NCBI RefSeq assembly: GCF_036864975.1
Contig: NZ_CP104311.1
Location: forward strand, 1,962,001 to 2,026,000
DNA from: Methylococcus capsulatus
GTDB lineage: Bacteria > Pseudomonadota > Gammaproteobacteria > Methylococcales > Methylococcaceae
DNA length: 64,000 nucleotides
Reading direction: 5' to 3'
The translations under genes were made by a program, and so were the position numbers. Positions 16,002-22,645 of the stretch are shown piece by piece. Under the pieces are notes generated by a model. The model did no database searches, was not told the origin of the DNA, and saw nothing but the letters and a program-made list of their open reading frames with translations. Position 1 is the first letter of the stretch, and every line of letters starts with the position of its first letter.

Positions 16002-16323
16002 TTTTCGTCTTGAACCGATGACTCCAAGAGCTTTCGACCCTATCGAATTTTCTTGGGATGAAGAGACGGGCGAAGTTCGCGGACCTGATGCAGCCATCGT
16101 GCAAGAGATGGCGGATTATGTAATGAAGCAGGGCTACATCGGCTGCCACCCCATCCCGAGCTCGATTAGAGCGACCGATCCGCTACGGAACCGTACCGAG
16201 TTCGCTGCGCTTTTGGGTTACACATGGAAGCTGCCGCCTGATTTGGCTGCAGCGTACCCGGTGATCGAGGATTCTGAACCCCATGGTCTCGATGGTTTTC
16301 CTGATGTCACTGTGACCTACTGA
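15991..16323 (+). CDS. small protein overlapping the MuF-zincin gene, immunity candidate
   Basis: A 110-residue acidic protein from ATG 15991, overlapping the end of the F gene by 11 bases. It has no domain I recognise; notable segments are FDPIEFSWDEETGEVRGPDA and PDLAAAYPVIEDSEPHGLDG. Size, acidity, tight overlap with a toxin-like C-terminus and absence from the standard Mu gene order are what one expects of an immunity protein. The alternative is an ordinary accessory phage protein. Confidence 0.6.
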   Translation: MFRDFRLEPMTPRAFDPIEFSWDEETGEVRGPDAAIVQEMADYVMKQGYIGCHPIPSSIRATDPLRNRTEFAALLGYTWKLPPDLAAAYPVIEDSEPHGLDGFPDVTVTY

Positions 16324-16329
16324 GTCGCG

Positions 16330-16866
16330 ATGGCCGGCACGTTCATTCGGGTCGATGACGAAAACGCGAGGACGGCCCTGGCGGAATTGGCGCGCCTGAT
16401 CGGCAATCCGGAAGCCGCGCTCCGTGACATCGGCGCTTATCTTGAGCGGTCCCACGATGAACGCTTCGCCGCGGGGGAAGCGCCGGATGGCTCGAAGTGG
16501 GCGCCGCTGTCAGAGTCCTACCGCGCTATCAAGCCACAACACCAGGACAAGGTGCTGGTGCTCGAAGGGCATCTGCGCAATTCCCTTCACTACCAGATCG
16601 AGGACGATGGCCTGCTGTTCGGCACCGACAGGATCTACGGGGCTGTTCATCAGTTCGGTGCGGCGATGGGCGAGTTCGGAAGGTACTACCAGCTGTCGCG
16701 TTTGAAGTACGACAAGAACGACTTCAGGCGCCATGCCGGCTCAAAGAAAGGACATCCGATTCCCTGGGGCGATATCCCAGCGAGGCCGTTTGTCGGCTTG
16801 TCCGATGCCGACCGGGAAGAGATCGCCGCGATTCTTGAGGAGCACATTCAGGCCGCGATCGGCTGA
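16330..16866 (+). CDS. virion morphogenesis protein gpG
   Basis: A 178-residue protein from ATG 16330. It follows the phage virion morphogenesis family (Mu G), with ALRDIGAYLERSHDERFAAG, APDGSKWAPLSESY, LVLEGHLRNSLHY, YGAVHQFGA and the C-terminal IPARPFVGLSDADREEI. In Mu-like phages these proteins act in tail/head assembly near gene F. It is the last recognisable phage gene before the prophage end, and it looks complete. Confidence 0.9.
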   Translation: MAGTFIRVDDENARTALAELARLIGNPEAALRDIGAYLERSHDERFAAGEAPDGSKWAPLSESYRAIKPQHQDKVLVLEGHLRNSLHYQIEDDGLLFGTDRIYGAVHQFGAAMGEFGRYYQLSRLKYDKNDFRRHAGSKKGHPIPWGDIPARPFVGLSDADREEIAAILEEHIQAAIG

Positions 16867-16985
16867 TTTGTGTTGTTGCGTCGTGTGAAACGTTTTTTCG
16901 TTTTGACGTTCCGTTTCTTCCTTCTTCATCCCTGTTCTTCCCGTTTATCTCACACATTCCCGTTCATTTATCTCACTCCCCTTCA
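16867..16985 (+). mobile_element. right end of the Mu-like element with repeated terminal sites
   Basis: This gene-free stretch is unusually T-rich. It contains GTGAAACGTTTTTTCG (16884-16899), similar in style to MuA-binding sites. Two direct repeats follow: TTCCCGTTTATCTCAC (16938-16953) and TTCCCGTTCATTTATCTCAC (16957-16976). Mu-like ends finish in CA, and the CA at 16984-16985 is exactly where potD homology begins. Read inward on the other strand, the element would start TGAAGGGGAGTGAG. The flanking five bases GGCAG would be the expected target duplication, to be matched at the left end outside the window. Confidence 0.65.
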
Positions 16986-17344
16986 GGCAGGTCGAGGTGA
17001 TGTGGATCGAGATTACCGAAATGAGGCAGCTGCGAGCGATCCAGCGGTCGCAGCAAGCCCTGTTTGCGCATCCGGTCGATCATGTAGGTGGAAGGCACAA
17101 CCAGGTCATAGCCGCCGCCTTTGAGCAGCTTGACCTTGGCATACATCGCCTCGTTGCTGTCGTAGGTGGCGTAGTGCACCTCGATGCCGGTTTCGCGGGT
17201 GAAATTTTCCAGCACCGCCGGGGGTAGATAATCCGACCAGTTGAAGAAGCGCAGCTCCCGTTGCCCGGCAGCGACCGGGCAGAGGAGTGCCCCGAGCGCG
17301 AACACGGTCAGACGGATCAGGTCCGGTCTTTGAGCAGCAGCCAT
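16973..17344 (-). pseudogene. potD: spermidine/putrescine-binding protein PotD, truncated by prophage
   Basis: The N-terminal ~119 residues of a periplasmic polyamine-binding protein: a signal peptide (LTVFALGALLCPVAAG), then RFFNWSDYLPPAVLENFTRETG, YDLVVPSTYMIDRMRKQGLL and FGNLDPHHLDLP. Full PotD is about 350 residues. Homology stops after LDLP; the last codons EGE and the stop are phage-end sequence. Start at 17344 overlaps potC by 28 bases. The lost C-terminal two thirds should lie on the far side of the prophage. The substrate-binding function must be gone unless another PotD serves the transporter. Confidence 0.88.
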
Positions 17345-18129
17345 TGGGCAAGTACCACAAAGCTCAGCGAGACGGCGAATAGCAGCGAGGCGAGGGCATT
17401 CACTTCCGGTTTTACCCCGAGTCGGACCATGGAATAGATGCGCAGCGGCAGCACTTCGAAATCGGGGCCGGTGACGAAAAAGCTCACCACCGCATCATCC
17501 AACGACAGCGTGAAGCTCATCAACCAGCCTGCGGCGATGGCTGGCGCTGCCAGCGGCAGCTCGATGCGGCGGATGGCGGTCCACTCCCCGGCGCCTAGAT
17601 CGCGTGCCGCTTCGACGAGAGCGTTGTCGAATCCCTGTAATCGCGCGTGCACGGTGAGAGCGACGAAAGGCAAGCAGAAGCTGGTGTGCGCCAGCCACAG
17701 GGTGAACAGCCCCAGTTCCAGGTGCAAGCCGAGGAACAGGACCAGCAGCGACACCGCGATGACGATGTCCGGCGACATCAGGGTGACGAACAGCAGACCC
17801 CTCAGGAATGTCCTGCCGCGGAACCGGTAGCGGTGCAGGCCCACCGCGCCCAGGGTGCCGATGATGGTCGCGAGGGTGGCCGCCAGCGATGCCACTGCCA
17901 GGGAATTGCCGGCGGCTGTCAGGATTTCATTATCATTCGCTAGGCTTTGGTACCATCCCAAGGTAAAGCCCTGCCAGCCGATACCGTATTTCGAGGCGTT
18001 GAACGAATCCAGGATCAGCAGGGCCAGCGGCAGATAGAGGAAGGCGTAGATCAACAGGACGTGCAGCCGGCCGAGCCGAGTCGTCACCACCCTACCTTGC
18101 ACCGGCTTGAGCCGGGCGGAACTTTCCAT
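17317..18129 (-). CDS. potC: polyamine ABC transporter permease PotC
   Basis: A 270-residue inner-membrane permease from ATG 18129 (an in-frame GTG lies 3 codons upstream). It has about six hydrophobic segments and the EAA loop DLGAGEWTAIRRIELPLAAP that docks on the ATPase. FLYLPLALLILDSFNASKYG is the usual PotC opening. It forms the membrane channel with PotB. It is separated from potB by an opposite-strand gene, so co-transcription with potAB would run antisense through that gene. Confidence 0.92.
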   Translation of the reverse strand: MESSARLKPVQGRVVTTRLGRLHVLLIYAFLYLPLALLILDSFNASKYGIGWQGFTLGWYQSLANDNEILTAAGNSLAVASLAATLATIIGTLGAVGLHRYRFRGRTFLRGLLFVTLMSPDIVIAVSLLVLFLGLHLELGLFTLWLAHTSFCLPFVALTVHARLQGFDNALVEAARDLGAGEWTAIRRIELPLAAPAIAAGWLMSFTLSLDDAVVSFFVTGPDFEVLPLRIYSMVRLGVKPEVNALASLLFAVSLSFVVLAQWLLLKDRT

Positions 18130-18152
18130 TCTCAACACTCGTGGTTCGCTAT

Positions 18153-18548
18153 ATGACCGAATACGTGATACATCGCGGCGGCTGCCATTGCCGGGCCGTC
18201 ACCTTCGAAGTCAGCGCGGGGCGTGATCTCGTCGTGCAGGAATGCAACTGCTCCATTTCCAGCATGACGGGATTTTTGCACCTGATCGTTCCGGCCTCCC
18301 GATTCAAGCTCCTGAGTGGCGACGACCGGCTGGTGTCCTACAGCTTCAACACCGGCGTGGCCCGGCATTTGTTCTGCGGGCGCTGCGGCATCAAGTCGTT
18401 CTATGTCCCCCGCTCCAATCCGGACGGCTACAGCGTCAACGTGCGTTGCCTGGACCCTGCCAACATCGGCCGGCTGACGGTCGAGCTCTTCGATGGTCGC
18501 AATTGGGAGGCGGGTGCCACCGCGTTGGCGCATCTGTCACAGGGTTAA
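18153..18548 (+). CDS. GFA/CENP-V family zinc protein, inside the pot operon
   Basis: A 131-residue protein; ATG 18153 is chosen over the upstream GTG 18141. The Mss4-like fold of the GFA family is shown by GGCHCRAVTFEV, ECNCSIS and FCGRCGIKSFY, which supply the zinc cysteines. Family members include glutathione-dependent formaldehyde-activating enzyme, but most are uncharacterised, so the substrate is not assigned. The gene is convergent with potB (overlap of 4 bases at the 3' ends) and divergent from potC (starts 23 bases apart). In a methylotroph a formaldehyde link would be attractive, but this is speculation. Confidence 0.85.
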   Translation: MTEYVIHRGGCHCRAVTFEVSAGRDLVVQECNCSISSMTGFLHLIVPASRFKLLSGDDRLVSYSFNTGVARHLFCGRCGIKSFYVPRSNPDGYSVNVRCLDPANIGRLTVELFDGRNWEAGATALAHLSQG

Positions 18549-19399
18549 CCGTCGTTCTGAGCGATGCGTTTCGTCGCCTGTGCATAGATTGCCAGGAAGA
18601 CCAACAGTAGGGCGATCAGCACCAGGCTGGCGGCGGCGCCGAAGGGCCAGTCCTGGGCTTCCAGGAACTGGTCCTTGAGCAGGTTGCCGACCAGCAGATG
18701 GCGCGAACCGCCCAGCACGTCACCCACGTAGAACAGGCCCAAGGCCGGCAGGAACACCAGCAGGCAGCCGGCGACGATGCCGGGCAGGGTCAGTGGCAGA
18801 ACTACGTGCCAGAACCTCCGGAATGGGCCGGCGCCGAGGTCCTGGGCGGCTTCCAGCGTAAGGGGATCGAGCTTTTCCAGGCTCCCGTAAAGCGGCAGGA
18901 TCATGAACGGTAACAGCACGTAGACCAGGCCGACGATCTCGGCGGCCTGTGTGTATAGCATCCGCATCGGCTGATCGATCAATCCTGCGGCCAGCAGCAC
19001 GTTGTTCAGCGCTCCCTTGGCCGCGAGCAGGCTGCGGATGGCATAGATGCGCAGCAGCGAGTTGGTCCAGAACGGGACGATCACCAGGGTCAGCAGCAGC
19101 GGGCGCGCCCGCCGCCGGGCACGGGTCAGACCGTGGGCGAAGGGATAGCCCAGCAGCAGGCAGAGCAGGGTGGCGATGGATGCTGTGACGAAGGATTCGG
19201 CGAAGACGTGCAGGTAGATCGGGTCGGCCAGCCGCCGGTAGTTGGCGAGCGTCGCAGGCCAGCCGGCGAAGCCCGATGCATTCCGGCTGAGGACACTCAA
19301 CCCCGCCACCAGCAGGTTGGGTGCCAGCACGAACAGCAGCAGCCAGCCGGACAGGAGGCCGACCGCCACGGTTTTGAAGACCTCAGGTTTTAGCGTCAT
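18545..19399 (-). CDS. potB: polyamine ABC transporter permease PotB
   Basis: A 284-residue inner-membrane permease from ATG 19399, overlapping the potA end by 17 bases. It has about six membrane segments, starting LLSGWLLLFVLAPNLLVAGL. The coupling EAA loop is TLEAAQDLGAGPFRRFWHVVLPLTLPGI. It pairs with PotC. The tight overlap with potA shows one operon potA-potB. The downstream gene on this strand is potC, 416 bases away across the GFA gene. Confidence 0.92.
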   Translation of the reverse strand: MTLKPEVFKTVAVGLLSGWLLLFVLAPNLLVAGLSVLSRNASGFAGWPATLANYRRLADPIYLHVFAESFVTASIATLLCLLLGYPFAHGLTRARRRARPLLLTLVIVPFWTNSLLRIYAIRSLLAAKGALNNVLLAAGLIDQPMRMLYTQAAEIVGLVYVLLPFMILPLYGSLEKLDPLTLEAAQDLGAGPFRRFWHVVLPLTLPGIVAGCLLVFLPALGLFYVGDVLGGSRHLLVGNLLKDQFLEAQDWPFGAAASLVLIALLLVFLAIYAQATKRIAQNDG

Positions 19400-20480
19400 G
19401 AGGGAGCACGATTTCCCAGCCGGGCGTCCAGTTCACCCACACCCGTTGGCCCGGCTGATGATCCAGCGCCGGCGCGTCTTCGCGGAAGAATTCGCTGGCT
19501 TTGATCCGCGGTCCGGCGTCCAGGGCGATGAGGGTGTCCAGGGTTACGCCGCGGTAGGTTCGCTCCAATACGTGTCCGGTGAGACCGCCTTCGGCAGCGG
19601 CTTCCTCATGTACGCGCACATCCTCCGGCCGCAGTACCAGGGTGAGCCCGGCACCGATGTCGAACTTCCGGTCGGTCCGCACGAGGAGCGGAGTACCCGC
19701 CAGTTCGACGGTCAGGGTGTGCGGACCGGTAATCGCCGTGACGGTCGTTTCCAGAACGTTGCTCTCGCCCGCGAATTGGGCCACGAACAGGTTCGCCGGC
19801 CGCTCGTAGATGTCACGGGGTGGCCCCAGTTGTTCGATCCGTCCCGCCCGCATCACGGCGATACGGTCCGACATGGACAAAGCTTCTTCCCGGTCATGGG
19901 TGACGAACACGAAGGTAATCCCGGTCTGCCGCTGCAGCCTCTTCAGTTCCAGTTGCATTTCACGCCGCAGCTGATAATCCAGGGCGCTCAAGCATTCGTC
20001 CAGCAGCAGGACCCGCGGATGGTTGACCAGGGCGCGGGCCAGTGCCACGCGCTGCTGCTGTCCGCCGGACAGTTGCATGGGTCGGCGTCCGCCCAGCCCT
20101 TCCATGCGCACCATGCGCAATGCGGCTTCGGTCCTTGCCCGGATTTCGGCTCCCCGGAGCTTCCGCATCTTAAGGCCGAAGGCGACATTCTCGAACACGC
20201 TCAGGTGCGGGAACAGGGCGTAGCTCTGAAAGACCGTGTTGACGTTACGCGCTTCCGGCGGTACGCCGGCGAGCTTTCGCCCGTCCAGGAAAATTTCGCC
20301 CGAATCGGGAGTTTCGAAGCCCGCCAGCAGGCGCAGCACGGTGGTTTTGCCGCAGCCCGAGGGGCCGAGCAGGGTGAGCAGCTCGCCTTCCCGCAGATCG
20401 AGATCGAAGTCGCGGAGGGCGCAATGACTGCCATAACGCTTGGAAACGGCGCGGAAACTGGCGATGGCGGGTCTCGTCAT
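19383..20480 (-). CDS. potA: polyamine ABC transporter ATPase PotA
   Basis: A 365-residue ATPase from ATG 20480 (MTRPAIASFRAVSKRYG), near the usual 370. Walker A is GPSGCGKTT, the signature LSGGQQQRVALARAL, Walker B LLLDECLSAL, and the H-loop FVTHDREEAL. The C-terminal TOBE-type regulatory domain follows to the end. LDECLS replaces the usual LDEPLS. It powers uptake through PotBC. A 150-base divergent spacer separates it from the LON-domain gene. Confidence 0.93.
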   Translation of the reverse strand: MTRPAIASFRAVSKRYGSHCALRDFDLDLREGELLTLLGPSGCGKTTVLRLLAGFETPDSGEIFLDGRKLAGVPPEARNVNTVFQSYALFPHLSVFENVAFGLKMRKLRGAEIRARTEAALRMVRMEGLGGRRPMQLSGGQQQRVALARALVNHPRVLLLDECLSALDYQLRREMQLELKRLQRQTGITFVFVTHDREEALSMSDRIAVMRAGRIEQLGPPRDIYERPANLFVAQFAGESNVLETTVTAITGPHTLTVELAGTPLLVRTDRKFDIGAGLTLVLRPEDVRVHEEAAAEGGLTGHVLERTYRGVTLDTLIALDAGPRIKASEFFREDAPALDHQPGQRVWVNWTPGWEIVLPHDAKT

Positions 20481-20630
20481 GGCCGCTATTGTCCGACTTT
20501 CGGGGATACTGCGGAACCTGGGTTGTCGAGATGCGCGCATTCGGGGCCGGCTATTGTCATAATAAGCCCTCGACCGGACTTCAGGCTTTTTCCACCCGGC
20601 TGGCCGCGGTGGTGCCGAAACGTGAAACGC

Positions 20631-21293
20631 ATGAGCCATTCCTTCACTACGCCGTTCTCCAGCCTTCCCAAGATCCTGCCGATCTTTCCGTTGCCCGGGG
20701 CAGTCGTGATGCCGGGCTGCCAGCTACCTCTGAACATCTTCGAACCCCGCTATCTCAACATGGTATTCGATGTCCTGGGAGCCGACCGGATGATCGGCAT
20801 GGTGCAGCCCGACCCTTCCGTGACGGACGAGGACATGACGCCGGTGTGCCGGACGGGTACCGCCGGACGCATCACTTCCTTCAGCGAGACTCAGGACGGC
20901 CGCCTGGTCATCGTGCTTACCGGCGTATGCCGTTTCGATCTCGGTGAGGAGCTGGCAGTCACCCGTGGCTACCGCCGGGTGATGGCCCGTTGGGAGCGCT
21001 TCGCCGTCGATTATGAAACCGACGGTGCCAGGCACGAAGAATGTCACCGGCTTTACTCGCTACTCAGGGCCTACTTCATCCGCAAGTCGATGGAAGTCGA
21101 CGATCTACCGTTGGAGAAAATGCCGGTGACGTCCCTGGTCAACCTCATGATCGGGCAGTTGCCTTTCGAAACGGCCGAGCGGCAGTCGCTGGTGGAGGCG
21201 GTTTCCGTCGGGGAACGGCTGGAGCATCTGGTGCGGCTGCTCGAATTCAAGCTTGCGGAACCGCAGGCCCAGGGTTCCGTGCGGCGCCACTGA
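20631..21293 (+). CDS. LON substrate-binding (PUA-like) domain protein
   Basis: A 220-residue protein with only the N-terminal substrate-binding domain of Lon protease: LPIFPLPGAVVMPGCQLPLNIFEPRYLNM opens it, followed by the helical part LPVTSL-like MPVTSLVNLMIGQLPFETAERQSL. No ATPase or protease domain is present. ATG 20631 is chosen; GTG 20622 is also possible. Such stand-alone proteins are widespread in gammaproteobacteria, with unknown role. Monocistronic, divergent from potA. Confidence 0.87.
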   Translation: MSHSFTTPFSSLPKILPIFPLPGAVVMPGCQLPLNIFEPRYLNMVFDVLGADRMIGMVQPDPSVTDEDMTPVCRTGTAGRITSFSETQDGRLVIVLTGVCRFDLGEELAVTRGYRRVMARWERFAVDYETDGARHEECHRLYSLLRAYFIRKSMEVDDLPLEKMPVTSLVNLMIGQLPFETAERQSLVEAVSVGERLEHLVRLLEFKLAEPQAQGSVRRH

Positions 21294-21380
21294 GGGCGCC
21301 GCGGTCGCACAGCATGGCGCACTTGTGCGGCCCGGCGCGGTGGGGCAAGATCGGCGTCGATGCGCAGCGTGGAGTTTCGA

Positions 21381-22511
21381 ATGGAGTGGGATGGAAAACG
21401 GGTTTCGGGAAGCAGCGTAACGAGTCCTTCTCCTTCGGCAGCCAGTCCGCCTGCAGCCGGGATCGAAAGCGGCGATCCCGCGGCTGCCTTCGCGCTGTGG
21501 GCAACGGAAGCCGAGGCTGGGGATGCTGCGGCGCAGCGGCGGCTTGCTCTTTGCTTCCGCGACGGCTTCGGCACGGATAGGGACATCCACCGGGCGATGG
21601 CGTGGTACCGATGCTCCGCGGCTCAAAACGAACCGGTGGCGGCGCTCGAACTGGGGCTCATTCTCGAATCGGGCCTCGCCGTCTCCCCCGACCGCGGCGA
21701 GGCGGATAAATGGTACCGTGTGGCGCTGGAGCTGTGGCGGAGTCGTGCGGAAAGCGATGATGCCCCGGCGCAGCTCGTCCTTGGCCTTTGCCATGAGGTG
21801 GGAGCGGGTGTCTCCGCCGCCTACCGGGAGGCTCTGAAATGGTACGGCCGTTCGGCGGAACGAGGCTGTGCCCATGCTCTGTGGGCGATGGGGCGTCTGT
21901 TCGAGGATGGCCTGGGCGTCGCCCGCGATTATACCGAAGCGGTCCGTTGCTATCAGGCCGCTGCAAGCCAGGGCCATGCCCGCGCTTGCTTCAGTCTGGG
22001 CCTGATGGCCGAATTGGGTTTGGGCATGATGCGCGATGCAGAAGGCTCGCTACGCTGGTACGGCAAAGCAGTGGAAACCTGGCGGCGGTGGGCGGAGCAG
22101 AACGACCCCGCGGCTGCGACGGCGCTCGCGGCCATGCATGAGGCCGGCCATGGCGTGCCAAAGGACTATGTGGAGGCAGCACGCTGGTACCGACGAGCCG
22201 CTGGGCTGGGTAATCCGCTGGCCCAGTTCGAACTCGGTCGGCTTACCATGGAAGGACGGGGTGTGGCGCGCAACGATGCCGAAGCGGTGGACTGGTTCCG
22301 GCTTGCGGCCGAGCGAGGCCATGCGGATGCGCAGTTCCACCTGGGTCTGATGTACGAGCTGGGGCGCGGCGTGACGCGCCATTTCGAAGAAGCTTTCCGC
22401 TGGTATGACCAGGCAGCCGATCAAGGGCCGGCGAGACGCTGGGACGCGTTCCACCGTATCGCTCCGGCGGCGGGCGAGGTTCCGGAAAGGATCGGCCTGG
22501 GCGGGTGGTAG
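21381..22511 (+). CDS. Sel1-like repeat (TPR-type) protein
   Basis: A 376-residue cytoplasmic protein. ATG 21381 is preferred because GGAG is 6 bases upstream; ATG 21360 is in frame. It is made of about nine Sel1 units of 36-40 residues, with A..LG..Y..G.GV.RD..EA..WY..AA cores such as WAMGRLFEDGLGVARDYTEA and QFELGRLTMEGRGVARNDAEA. No signal peptide is evident. Sel1 solenoids bind protein partners; the partner is not indicated by neighbours. Confidence 0.88.
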   Translation: MEWDGKRVSGSSVTSPSPSAASPPAAGIESGDPAAAFALWATEAEAGDAAAQRRLALCFRDGFGTDRDIHRAMAWYRCSAAQNEPVAALELGLILESGLAVSPDRGEADKWYRVALELWRSRAESDDAPAQLVLGLCHEVGAGVSAAYREALKWYGRSAERGCAHALWAMGRLFEDGLGVARDYTEAVRCYQAAASQGHARACFSLGLMAELGLGMMRDAEGSLRWYGKAVETWRRWAEQNDPAAATALAAMHEAGHGVPKDYVEAARWYRRAAGLGNPLAQFELGRLTMEGRGVARNDAEAVDWFRLAAERGHADAQFHLGLMYELGRGVTRHFEEAFRWYDQAADQGPARRWDAFHRIAPAAGEVPERIGLGGW

Positions 22512-22645
22512 CGTAGCATGCCGGAAGTCCCCGGGATCCTTAAATGGTCGAAGGGCGCGCATTTCAGAGGATGCCCACGGACACCGAGCGGCGGACTGCC
22601 GAGACATGAGTTTCGACACAGGCTAAACAGCGAGCAGGGGGGGCA

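Larger units (their letters stand above)
1..16985 (+). mobile_element. Mu-like prophage, left part outside window, right half missing
   Basis: Gene order follows the Mu left-to-right plan on one strand: transposase A, ATPase B, small early genes, GemA (DUF1018), Mor, lysis genes, TraR, DUF2730, gp27, gp28, gp29, F and gpG. After gpG there are only about 120 bases before chromosomal potD. The protease/scaffold, major head and tail genes expected next in a Mu-like phage are absent. The right boundary is placed at a CA dinucleotide at 16984-16985, where homology to potD stops. The left end, repressor and ner-like genes would lie upstream of the window. A defective prophage is the simplest reading; an element that relies on another phage for capsid and tail is possible. 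Confidence 0.9.

Noticed and set aside
16868-16905. TGTGTTG...GTGAAACG as a left-type Mu end pointing right
   Set aside because: The phage genes lie to the left and potD homology stops only at 16985, so this is more likely an internal binding site of the right end.
19242-20630. Long + strand N-terminal extension of the LON-domain gene
   Set aside because: It is antisense to potA; the LON domain and a sensible start are at 20631.
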